From Sanderia malayensis (lineage: Eukaryota > Cnidaria > Scyphozoa > Semaeostomeae > Pelagiidae): a stretch of 64,000 bases of DNA. The stretch is taken from contig RQOL01000514.1 of the NCBI GenBank assembly GCA_013076295.1, positions 94,904-158,903 on the forward strand, in the 5' to 3' direction. Each line of letters starts with the position of its first letter. The stretch's first letter is position 1. The notes below the pieces were generated by a model. That model saw nothing but the letters and a program-made list of their open reading frames with translations, did no database searches and was not told the origin of the DNA. The translations under genes and the position numbers were made by a program. Of the stretch, positions 23,004 to 33,015 are shown piece by piece.

Positions 23004-23790
23004 TCAAATGTCAATGTTTTCAATTTCATAAAGTGTCAAATTGTTGGTGTCAAATGACAGAATCATAGGATCCATCATTAGAAGCTTGGTTGTCAATTCT
23101 CTTGGCTCAATTGTTGGCTCAATATCATTGATCGACAATATTTTCTGGACAACATCTTGGTACATTGTGAGTTTAAATAACTCACTTGGATTGGCTGATG
23201 TCTCAACATGCACCCTGATAAGCCATTTTGACTGGCAACGGCTGAGCTTAGTGGTGACTTCGCATCGATCACAATACACTAATGTATCTCCTTCAATTTT
23301 AACTTTTTTTGAGCATGTTTTGCATGCATGGTATTTTTCTATTTGAAAAATACCAACAATTTCCCCAGTAATTGTTTTTGATAAAGCAACATTATCAACA
23401 GCCGGGAGTTTCTCTTTAAATGCATCTGTCTCTGAAATGACACATAAATCATCCATCTTGGGTGTATTGAGGTAGCGTTCTCCTCGTGATATTTTGACAC
23501 ATAACTTGTCAAAAACATATGCAGCTCCTTCTCTCACAGAATCTACATGGTTTCCCCACAGAATCACTTTCATGTACCCTGTAGGATCAACAAGAACAGC
23601 TTCTTGCTTTTTAACAGCTGATCCAGCCAAGTTAAGCTTCTTAACACCACCCAGTTGTGCAACCATTCCTTTTATCTTCACCAATTCGTTTGGTGCAAAT
23701 GGGGTTTAATGAGCCAACTGTAATTTCTGCATCAAAGTTGTTGCAGTCAAATCCCACCGTTGTTGGGGTGAGGAGAGTGTGACTTGCAAT
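23004..23790 (-). pseudogene. Helitron-encoded RPA70-like single-strand DNA-binding protein
   Basis: 226 codons from 23684 include OB-fold-like text: EAVLVDPTGYMKVILWGNHV, then a four-Cys zinc ribbon (CKTCSKKVKIEGDTLVYCDRC), and a C-terminal OB region. The homologous frame extends upstream to about 23790 (EITVGSLNPICT) with a frameshift at about 23700. RPA-like proteins occur in a subset of Helitrons and would coat displaced single strands during rolling-circle transposition. It is the most 3' gene of this Helitron. Confidence 0.65.
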
Positions 23791-24091
23791 TTATACTATT
23801 TTACCATTTGATATTATACTATGGGAAGAAGTAAACCAACCTATATTAAAACGTATTTAAACAGCCATTTTGTACATATAAAAAATAGAAAAGATGTTGA
23901 AGCAATAATTCCCCCCATTACAAAATAGCCCAAAAAAGATGAACTTTTCTTACCTTTTCTGCCATGTTTTTGGAAATATTAATTCTAGAATAAAAGAAGA
24001 ATTATTAAAACTTGTCCATCCATAAATTTTCAAGTTTTTAGATAAAATTAAACGCATCTAAAACTGAATATGTTATCATTTTGAAAAATAT

Positions 24092-26007
24092 CTAATCATG
24101 TGTCTCATTTGCAATCTTTTTTAGTCTATCCTGCTCTTTAATTCTGTAGCGAAAGGTTGGAGCTGATTTATTATTATTAAGTCGTTCAAAAGTCATTGGC
24201 TCAATAACCAGTGATGTCAGTGTTTTCACTCTACTGAGGGCAACATAAGACATTCCAATTGTTTTCTCTGATTTTCCTATATCTACCCAAGCTCTTGGTG
24301 ATGTCATTCCTTGACTTTTGTGGATTGTGAATGCCCAAGACAATTTCAGTGGCAGCTGTTGTCTCTCATTGAGAGGATTTGATGTTGCTCTCACTGTTAC
24401 AGGGCAAATTGGCACAAAAGATGGTTTTTGGTTATTAAAAGAAACACCTCTATATCCATCAAATTGCACAATGACTGCGATAGGAAGGCAAGGTGGTTTG
24501 TGTTCTCTTTCATAAATTATATCAATTACAGTTCCAGTGGCTCCGTTGCCCAGTCCAACCAACGGCCATTAGTTCATTGTCAACATGACTTTTGCATTCT
24601 TAGAGGGATAAACTGTTGGCTGTAGCCCTGACATATCATCTGAGCTTGCAATCTTAGCTGCTTTTGATGAGTGTCTTGCTTCAATACATGCAATGGGACA
24701 TTGCAATTTTGTGAGTTCTTCATAATTGAAAGCGGCAACCTTGTGGTTGCTATAGAAAAGCCTAGTGACACCTTTAAGTCTGAAATATTTGATACATTTG
24801 AAGGACAACGAGAAATAAGTAGCTCCCAGTCATTTTGTGTGGTTTCACCATTTCTCAGCCTGAAAAGCAAGTCTCTGAAGACACGTTGCTGCATACTTTC
24901 ACCACTTACTCTTTGATTCACAGTTAACTCAATAACTTTATCAAACATTAAGTAAGCAAAATGACCTTTTTCTCCTATTTCATTTGATGGCTAAAAGTGA
25001 TACAGTGGTTTGTCACCAACGGGAGGTAACTGGCCTGGGTCACCAAATAAAATCACTGATTTTCCACCAAATAGTTTATGAAGAGAGCCTGTTGCTTGTC
25101 TGCATCTTCTGTCAATCCACCCAAATGTTTTTTGTCCCAACATAGAGTACTCATCTATAATAATGTATTCAATATAATGTAATGCATGTTGAAGTTGTGG
25201 TCAAATTGAATGAGTGAGTGAGTACATAGACAGACGTTTGTAACATTTGATATTGAAATTGATATTTGATATTATCATTGCACGTATGTGTGGTGTTCAA
25301 ACTAAAAATACAAATTGAGGACTAATAAATAAATGAAAATAAATACATGAAATGTCTATTGATAAATGTAACTTAATTGAACGAAGAATGAAAGTCGAAA
25401 ACTGAATCAGAGAAAAGCTAAGTAAATCTAATTGAAAAATATATATTGATATATGAATACCTAATCTATACGAGTGAGTGGGTGAGAAAACAAACAAGCT
25501 AGCTTAAGCCTAGAGTGATGCTATGAGACACGCCTAGAAACCAAACACCAAAAACAAAATGGTAGAAAAAAGTAGCTTACCAGCTGCCATACAGAGGCTT
25601 GAGTTGAGTGTTTGAACTAGTAGAGTTAACTTAAATTGAGTCAATTAACTTCTTGAATTATACTTGACTTGAATCAACATAAAATGAAAGCTTTAATTGA
25701 GTAACTATGTTACAGTTGACATCCTGACTTGACCATGGTCAGGCCCAACTAAAAAATAGCATCACTTATTTCCTGAATATAATGGTCAGAGGGCCTAATG
25801 TAAAAATGTCACCAAATTGTGATGATGTCATCAAAAATGGCTGACATGAAAACAAAAACAAATATGGCTACCAATGCACAAAAATCCTATGAAACTGAAA
25901 ATAATTTATATAATAAATGAATCATATTACAGAAGTCTACATAACCCTTCTCCACTGAGATCCGCTTTACCACATATACCAATAGGTAATTTTAGTAACG
26001 AATGAAT
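24092..26007 (-). pseudogene. Helitron Pif1-type helicase, middle and C-terminal parts
   Basis: Starting at 26007 the frame reads HSLLKLPIGICGKADLSGEG up to a 737-bp insertion. It resumes at 25190 with the Walker B region (YIIIDEYSMLGQKTFGW) and LFGDPGQLPPVGDKPLYHF. After frame breaks near 24960 and 24560 it ends with helicase motifs V-VI (SWAFTIHKSQGMT, MSYVALSRVKTL) and stop near 24092. It unwinds DNA during rolling-circle transfer. It continues directly from the Walker A part at 30886-31050, across the ISL2EU-like insertion. Confidence 0.8.
25195..25931. mobile_element. 737-bp insertion in the helicase gene, 4-bp target duplication
   Basis: The helicase text GLCRL/QHALHYIEY is interrupted here. 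GAAG flanks both sides (25191-25194 and 25932-25935), and removing the insert with one GAAG rejoins the frame. The ends show no inverted repeat and there is no coding content. The left end has a (GAGT)n run and the right end an A-rich AAAACAAAAAC stretch. It may be a SINE or other short non-autonomous element; I cannot classify it. Confidence 0.65.
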
Positions 26008-26112
26008 CCACCTTTTCAGAGCCCCCCGCGACGTAATCACGTGTCGCTCTAATCTTGGAATCTGATTGGTTGAATACTTGGTGCCACCAAAGTTTGGACA
26101 AACATTAGGCCT
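26008..26112 (+). repeat. Left terminal inverted repeat of ISL2EU-like B
   Basis: Pairs with 30779-30883. It contains TAATCACGTGTCGCTCTAAT and TTTGGACAAACATTAGGCC. The transposase ATG (26157) lies 45 bp inside. Confidence 0.9.
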
Positions 26113-26156
26113 TGTTGATATGAACTCAACTGCAACAAGGAATCTCTAGCTGAAAC

Positions 26157-27783
26157 ATGGTGAAACGCTGCTCGCATGGCACTTGCAAGAACGATTCAAG
26201 GTACCCAGAAAGACCATCTATGACCAATCGTTATGGAGAACCGGTCTGATTTATTCATTTCCCTGGCAAAAAACGACACGCAACTGCTGCAAGAAGGTGG
26301 ATCAATGCCTGTCATAGGCCTGCGGATCAGCTATCATTCGAGCGTTTAACCTACCACCATTATATTTGTTCTTTGCATTGGTTAGGTGAAGATGGGCCTT
26401 CTAAGAGAGACCCTTATCCCATTCCAGCAAATCTTGCTGGAAGTGCAAAGCTGAAACAAGAGCTTGCATTTCAAAGAAGAAATAAAACAGTTCGTCCTCC
26501 AGCGCAGGGCAAGATAAAAGTCGACGTAAGCCTGGACAAGGACACCAATGGCGGCGGAGAAGATTTAGAAAGTGAAATTGCACAACCTGAAGTTCCCAAT
26601 GACGAGTCAAAAATGAACGAAGAGGTAGCTCAAATCCTTCTTGATTTGTCAAATTCAGCTGTGAAAAATGAGCCCAATCAGCGCAATATTGAAGCTGCTC
26701 ATATGCTTCTAGAACTATCCAGGGAAAATATGGTGGACCCACAACATGAATATGTGGAAACTGAGGTGAATAATTGTTTTCGCGATGACCTCAAGAAAAC
26801 CGACCAAGGTAGAGATGTAGAGGATTTTGAAAAGGTAGCAAGGAATCACTGGATTGACACCATTTTGAATCACCCAATGTTCTACACTGGGTTGAAATCC
26901 AAAAAGTTATTGGAGCTTGTTTTTGGATTGGTGAAGGACAAGGCAGAAAAGATGATTCTTTGGCGAGGCTCAGAAACTACAACAAAATGTCAAAACACCC
27001 AGTCAAGAAAGTTGTCAACTTGGGAAGAGTTCTTGCTCACAATTTTTCGAATTCGAAGGGGGACAGAAATTGAGATGACTGCTCATCTATTTGGTATATC
27101 TGTCACCTTGGCTAGCAATGTTTTCATAACTTGGATCTTGTTTCTGGAGAAAGAATTAGTATATCTGAGGAGATTTGCATCTGTTAAATGCAATGAAAAG
27201 CATGTTCCCAAGTCTTTCAGGGACGAGCATGGTGAGCCAAAAAAGTTTGTCAAGGAGCATAATTGAAGGCATAAGGAGCATAATTGATGCTGTTTAGTTT
27301 CGATGTGAGGCCCCAACCCTACCAGCTGCTCAGAAAAAACTTTACAGTGCATATTACAATGATAATACTTACAAGTTGTTAATTGGGTGCACACCAAATG
27401 GATACATTAACTATACTTCTGATTTGTGGTCAGGAAATGTTTCAGATAAGGTGCTTGTGCAAAAATCTGGCTTTTTGGACCATTTAGTACCTGGCGATAA
27501 AGTCATGGCTGACAAAGGTTTCAGAATTAGGGGGCTGCTTGCTTTGAAGCAATGCAAATTGGTAGCACCACCAGCTCTCAAAGGAGGCAAGCTTAAGCCA
27601 AGGGGTTCTACAGTGGCCAGGAAAGTGTCCAATGTAAGAATACATATCGAAAGAGCAATCAGACGCATAAAGACATTCAGGATTCTATCAAGACAGCTAA
27701 AACTTACTCAAAAAAACTACATGAACAGTATTTTGAAAGTGTGCGTGTCATTGGCAAATTTAGGTAATGATCTTGTCACATAA
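26157..27783 (+). pseudogene. THAP + DDE_Tnp_4 transposase of ISL2EU-like B, disabled
   Basis: ATG 26157 begins a full THAP finger (KRCSHGTCKNDSRYP, FIHFPG, RWINACH, YICSLHW). An in-frame TGA at 26247-26249 interrupts it where most relatives have a coding residue. An open stretch runs 26373-27266, including the HTH region LTIFRIRRGTEIEMTAHLFG. A small duplication of AAGGAGCATAATTGA (27252 and 27273) introduces stops, and a TAG at 27295-27297 sits beside the first catalytic D (IIDAV). The C-terminal part (about 27298-27783) has D in VMADKGFRI and E in IHIERAIRRIK. Two nonsense codons plus the duplication disable a gene that is otherwise well preserved. Confidence 0.85.
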
Positions 27784-28005
27784 ACATTTATTTTCCCTTG
27801 AGATCAAGCCTGCAAGAGTCCTGAACATGGTGCTTTTCGGTGAAATTGGGAATTTCTCAATAAAAACAGAAATGCAAGAAACTTTTGTGACAAAAAACAG
27901 AATCTCTACATGCATGTATGGCTTTTATTGGGTAAAATTCCACATCTGGAAATTCCACTGACTGAAAACTGTTTCAAGTATATTTGTATGTAAGCATTTA
28001 GTGAT

Positions 28006-30708
28006 CTATTCTCTCAACATTTTTAATGCCTTAAAAGAAGCATGATTTACAATGAAGTCCTTCATGTTTTTTCTTTCCTGCTTTACATGGTTTTCACCAA
28101 ACCAGTTTCTAAAGTCTTGGGTACAAAACCGTCCCTCAAAATTGACCAAACTATTCCAGCGGGAAAGAAATGATGCCACATTTAATAGCAAATACACCCC
28201 ACAGTCTGTATTGTTGTTTTGCTGTGGTGTTTTCATGACGTGTCTTTGGTAGTTTACATTCATCTTTGGGTTCTTCCATGTCAAATAATTACAAATTGTG
28301 CATATCTCATTGTGCCGGGTGATGGTGTCGTATCTATGGCTCAGTGAGTCCATCACAAAGGCATGATTTCTGGCAAAAATGATGACAAACCAGTGGCCAT
28401 GGGCACATATTGGCACAACAAGATTATCTTCTGCAAATATCTTTTTGAGATAGGAAGATACTCTCTGGAAATTTTGCTCAACTGATCCACTAAGAGCAAC
28501 ATTTTGGGTTAATGACATGTAAAAGATTGATTCAGCGATCGTTAAATTTTGTATGCCCCTAAATTGTTCATTTATGAGTCGCAGGAAGACTCCAACTATA
28601 TTGTCTGTAATTTCATTTCCTTCCAGGAGACAATCAAGGTCTTCTTGAAAAAGTGGCCCACCCTTTATGGTAGTAATAACATGGGTTTCCCCAGTGTCAT
28701 TATATTCATCCAAGTTTATTACATCTGGAACTGTCTCAAGATTCTGATTTGAAGATGTTGCTTTTGTGTTTTCATCAGATTTGAAGTCACCTGATTGAGA
28801 CTCTTCCAATTCCGGATCATAATCTTCCTTTGTCACTTGAGGCACATTGGCGCAGTCAAAAACAAGAGGAAGTACCCATTTCAAGAAAAATCGGGATACC
28901 TTTTCCACCACTGCAACCCAAAAAGTAGGGTTGAATGCAATTTCAACAAGAAATATGCTGCCAGCAGATCCCATCTCTGTATTCAATTTGTAAACAACAA
29001 AGTCACATACTTTTGTATTTGTAGCTGCCATTGCCCCTTGAACTTGGTAGTAGTACTTGTGACTTGGTTTCAGTGAGTATGTTCCATCAGCATTTTGAAT
29101 CCCACCTATGTTTCCTTCCAAAAATGCCTCTCTGGGATGTTTCTCTTTGTTTTTAAATGGGCATTTGTATTCAACTACTGATGTTCCACAGCACTTGCAT
29201 GTTCTGATGTTATCGGGACTTGCTGCCAGGAATGGATTTGTTTTGTTTATAACAAGACCAGATGATTCAATGTAACAGTTTTCATGTGTTGTCACCATCA
29301 ACTTGGTATATTCCTTTCTTGCTGCGTTTTCATGCACTCTGCCATGTTCAATCTGCACAGGCAACTTTGAATACTTATCCAAATTTCCTCCCTCTAAAAT
29401 TTGCCTTGCAAGTGAGTCTCCACTCTTCATAGGATCTTTATCTATACTTGTTTGTCTGCTAACAACATCCTGTAACTTAGTAGATGTTATCAGCCCCTTC
29501 CTGTGTATTTTCCAATTTTCATTGTGGCTTTGGGACTTTTTAAGGCTCTCAATCTCATCTACTTCATGTGGAGAGATTGTAAAATTTTCAAGAAACTCCT
29601 TGGGATCTTTAAAGCCATCTTTCACATAAAGATTTACCTTTTCATACAAGATTGGCTTGCCTTTTTCAATATGACTGCTGCGAATTTCCTCTTCATTTTC
29701 ATCACTTTCACTGTCACTTAATAGAAATCCTGCTGCAGTACAACCAAAATCTTTAAGCTTTCTTTTGATTTCCTTCAACTCATCTTGGGAATGACACCTT
29801 TGGTCAGCAGGAGCCCTTGGGTCGAACTCTATGCTGTCGTTCATTTTCCTTTTCTTGCGAATATTGCATGGTTCAAATGGTAAATTTCCTTTACTCTTAC
29901 GCTCCCTGCCTTTGAATCCATGAACCTTCATGAGTGTAGATGCCTTCTTTACTATAACCTCGGAAATGGGTGATGGATCAGTACTCCTTTCAAATTTTCT
30001 ACGCCAGTAGCAAAGCTTATCTGTTGGTCCGGACATGGGGTGCAAACAATCATGAAGCGAATATAGAGTTGCAGCAATATGTTTGCAAGCACCATCTTGA
30101 CCACCAGGGCAGTAACAGTAGGCGGAAAATACACTACCTGCAGTTGGCTTCCATCTAACGTATCCTTCGTCTGTTTCGTGCCTGTCACCACCAATAACAA
30201 ACCACAGCTTGTAATGTCTTTCACCCTCTTTGGTTTTAGGTTTCATTGTAGGCCTAGCTTTACCAACAAAGACAAAATGGCCAGATATCTCTTTGACCTT
30301 CAGATCATGCACATATCCGTCCTCGAACAAGCCATATTCCTTAAATGCTTTGTAAGAAGCAACTTTTTGGCGGTCGTAGTCGCTCGATTTAAAAATCAAA
30401 AAGTTGAAAATATCCTCAATGCCGAAAGAGGGAACATTATCAATATTGCTCGATAGCTCTTGCTCAGGAATCGTGACGGGGTCTGGTAACTTTATACCTT
30501 TAATTGTCAGCCTTTCAGACAAATCCAACACATCGTCGTGAAATTCGACATTGGCAGGAAGGCCCATCGTCGAAGCAGCTTGCGCGAGTTTGACAAGATC
30601 AGTCTTGTTCGAGTCACTAACAGCGATCCCTCTAGACATTAGAAAATTCCCCAAATTATACACATTCATCTTCTGGAAGTCATCCGAAATTTTATCAGCC
30701 AAAGACAT
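28006..30708 (-). CDS. SAP?-SWIM-YqaJ nuclease-Ulp1 accessory protein of ISL2EU-like B, intact (900 aa)
   Basis: Uninterrupted 900 codons. Residues 10-48 look like a SAP-type DNA-binding helix pair. 198-212 is a SWIM finger (CYCPGGQDGACKH). 400-580 is a YqaJ/lambda-exonuclease fold with Glu460 (HGRVHENAARKEY), Asp499 (AASPDN), Glu513-x-Lys515 (VVEYKCP) and HKYYYQVQ at 550-557. About 690-900 is a Ulp1/C48 protease with His772 (HGHW), Asp787 (VMDSL), Gln829 (PQQNN) and Cys836 (TDCGVY). All expected catalytic residues are present. Unlike copy A it has no PHD fingers between the two enzymes. ATG 30708 follows the right terminal repeat by about 70 bp. In this family the nuclease may process ends or recombination intermediates; the target of the protease is unknown. 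Confidence 0.9.
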   Translation of the reverse strand: MSLADKISDDFQKMNVYNLGNFLMSRGIAVSDSNKTDLVKLAQAASTMGLPANVEFHDDVLDLSERLTIKGIKLPDPVTIPEQELSSNIDNVPSFGIEDIFNFLIFKSSDYDRQKVASYKAFKEYGLFEDGYVHDLKVKEISGHFVFVGKARPTMKPKTKEGERHYKLWFVIGGDRHETDEGYVRWKPTAGSVFSAYCYCPGGQDGACKHIAATLYSLHDCLHPMSGPTDKLCYWRRKFERSTDPSPISEVIVKKASTLMKVHGFKGRERKSKGNLPFEPCNIRKKRKMNDSIEFDPRAPADQRCHSQDELKEIKRKLKDFGCTAAGFLLSDSESDENEEEIRSSHIEKGKPILYEKVNLYVKDGFKDPKEFLENFTISPHEVDEIESLKKSQSHNENWKIHRKGLITSTKLQDVVSRQTSIDKDPMKSGDSLARQILEGGNLDKYSKLPVQIEHGRVHENAARKEYTKLMVTTHENCYIESSGLVINKTNPFLAASPDNIRTCKCCGTSVVEYKCPFKNKEKHPREAFLEGNIGGIQNADGTYSLKPSHKYYYQVQGAMAATNTKVCDFVVYKLNTEMGSAGSIFLVEIAFNPTFWVAVVEKVSRFFLKWVLPLVFDCANVPQVTKEDYDPELEESQSGDFKSDENTKATSSNQNLETVPDVINLDEYNDTGETHVITTIKGGPLFQEDLDCLLEGNEITDNIVGVFLRLINEQFRGIQNLTIAESIFYMSLTQNVALSGSVEQNFQRVSSYLKKIFAEDNLVVPICAHGHWFVIIFARNHAFVMDSLSHRYDTITRHNEICTICNYLTWKNPKMNVNYQRHVMKTPQQNNNTDCGVYLLLNVASFLSRWNSLVNFEGRFCTQDFRNWFGENHVKQERKNMKDFIVNHASFKALKMLRE

Positions 30709-30778
30709 GACTTTATTACCTGTACTTCAGAATTCAATCGAGAATGTTTTAACTGTACGTCGCTTCGCAGTATGGATG

Positions 30779-30883
30779 TGGCCTAATGTTTGTCCAAACT
30801 TTGGCGGCACTAAGTATTCAACCAATCAGATTCCAAGATTAGAGCGACACGTGATTATGTCGCGGGGGGTTCTGAAAAGGTGG
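30779..30883 (-). repeat. Right terminal inverted repeat of ISL2EU-like B
   Basis: Reverse complement of 26008-26112 with a handful of differences. It ends GGTGG next to the AT target duplication and Helitron helicase sequence. Confidence 0.9.
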
Positions 30884-30885
30884 AT

Positions 30886-33011
30886 TGTAATCCCTTGTAT
30901 GTTAAAAGCAGCTTTACCAGTTGTTGCTGTCACAACACATTTGTTTTGCAAGGTATTGCGCAAACTGTTAATTAGATAACTTTTTCCTGTTCCTGCAACT
31001 CCTATAATAATAAGACACAGTTGATCATTGTTATTGTTACGATGCAAATGAGATATCACCAAGTCATATGCCAGTCTTTGTTTCATGTTAAGATCATTGA
31101 TATTAACATCATATTGCTCTTGTGTTTGGTGCAAACTTTCTTCGTCTCTCTTACATTTTATCCATTGTGACACTTCACCTATTTGTTGTTGAGTGTAATT
31201 ATTCCTGGCTTCCTGCCAATCGTAGTTGCAACTTTCTGATGACTGGTGATCATTAGTACTATTGAGACTTGCAAAAGCCATCCATTCTTCTTGGGTATTT
31301 TGACATTCATCAGGTGAGTACTCAAATTGCTGTTCTTGATTTGAAATAACATTTTCTAATTTGTCAAACCAATCCGGTACATTACTTTGTGCATAAGGAG
31401 TTTGCAAAAACTCTTGCCAGGCATTGGCAAAACTTTCCTCAGTTGGGTTGTCACAGCCCCATGCATTGTTCTGCGACCCTGTCCATGGGTTATACCTAAG
31501 CAGTTGAAACTTGCAGTAAAGTGGAAAGTTTGCTCCAGCAGCATTTGGAGAATAGGTAGGAAATATCCTGGGAACAACATTTTTTGGAAGTGTTACCAAT
31601 TGATTTTTATATATTTTATATTTTGCTGCAAACTGTGCTAGATTCATATTTAGAAATTCAGGTGAATTATCATAATGTTGTCTGTTTGAATAAGCATCAA
31701 GAAGTGAGTTTTCTGTTGAAATATCTACATTATCATTTGAAATATTAAAGTGAAACTGATTGCGAACTTTTCTTGACCCTGTAAGACTCACAGGTACAAC
31801 ATTAAAAGATGATGAATGCAGTTTTAGTGACAGCAGCAGATGCATTGTTTCCTGAGCAGAAAAGTCTCTTTCCCCAAGACTTTTCATTGCTATTTTTTTT
31901 AAAAGTTTTCCAGAATCTGCAGATGAACTGCTGGACTTTGAAATAGCAGATTTGAAAAGTTGATTTACACCAGGTGATTTTGACTCGCCCTTTGCTGCAT
32001 ATTTTGTTAAGTACTCAACACATGCATAATGATCTATGACAACTTGTATGTCACAATTTGCCCTCCATCCTTGAAGCTGGCATTGTTGGTTGGTGTTAAG
32101 CCTGGGATCATTGCGTTTAGTCATGAGCTTTGCCTTGTAGTTTTTCTGCCCATTTCTTGAAATAATTTCTTCAAATTGAAGCACTGTTTGTGAGTTGTTC
32201 TCAAATGGAAAATGAAATCTGCATTTTAAATCAACTTCCCCTTGTTTTGGCTTAAACAGTAACTTGTGCTGCACTTTGTATGCCTTTGAACAGTATTAAC
32301 AAGGTCTATATAATCTGTTTCAAGGTCAGATTCAGTTATATCTTCTTGTTTTTTCTGACAAGGATGTATTTTTGGTCTAAGCCAAGTGTCAGTGTCAGGA
32401 GGTAATGGGTTCATTGTTGTTAGTATCCAGTCAACATATTGGCAAACTTTTTTCTCTGCATGTTGACCAGCCTCAATGATATTCTGTATATTGTATGGTA
32501 AATTTTGATTTGACTCCTCTTGAGCTTGTTTGGCAAGAAAACCTTTCAACGCAATGTCTGTCAGTTTGCAAAGGCCAGGATCATTTTTAAGTTTAGCAGT
32601 GCCATCACAATGAGTGCTACCTCTATGTTGGTATTCAAATCTATACCAATGCCACTCTGCATCCATTGTATTATACAGCCAATTTTGAACAAAACATTCT
32701 AATCTTTGTGTAAAAAACCAATCAACAAGATGAGGATTATTTATAACATTCTTTCTCCTTTGTTCACTGGACTTGTCACTTTGTAAATTATGTCCAAATA
32801 TTTCATGCAATTCAGGCCAGTGCATATCGGGGCTGAAAATGTGAAAAAAATTGTTGATGGTCTTTTGTTTGTAATGATTGCTTTTAAGTCTTGCCTCACT
32901 TTATACCAGTAGGCATATCTTGACATTTTTGCCATAATTTGACTTGCACTATTGGTTTCTGCCATTTCTCGTAGTTCATCAACAGTAAGATGTGCCTCGC
33001 TTGGATTTTGT
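30886..33011 (-). pseudogene. Helitron Rep (HUH) domain and helicase Walker A part
   Basis: From about 33011 the frame reads MAETNSASQIMAKMSRYAYW, then the Rep nuclease (32825-32226). The HUH box reads [13 protein letters not shown], where relatives I recall have HCH; here the second His is Asp. The paired catalytic tyrosines survive (VEYLTKYAAKGE). After a frame change near 32260 the protein continues to the helicase P-loop (IIGVAGTGKSYLINSL), ending at the ISL2EU-like insertion point. Rep nicks and rejoins DNA in rolling-circle transposition; loss of one metal-binding His should disable it. Confidence 0.8.
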
Positions 33012-33015
33012 TTAA

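Larger units (their letters stand above)
26008..30883. mobile_element. ISL2EU-like DNA transposon, copy B, complete
   Basis: The terminal inverted repeats are about 105 bp, starting CCACCTTTTCAGAGCCCCCC on the left and nearly identical on the right (few mismatches). They are flanked by AT at 26006-26007 and 30884-30885. Inside are a THAP/DDE transposase (+) and an intact SWIM-YqaJ-Ulp1 gene (-), convergent. Deleting 26008-30883 with one AT joins the Helitron helicase as G-I-T-I-H-S-L-L, so insertion site and 2-bp duplication are confirmed by frame. Two-bp AT duplications are what I recall for ISL2EU. Confidence 0.9.

Noticed and set aside
25936..26005. Possible intron instead of an insertion at 25195-25931
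   Set aside because: A GT is available on the minus strand but no AG sits at the other boundary, while a GAAG duplication explains both edges.
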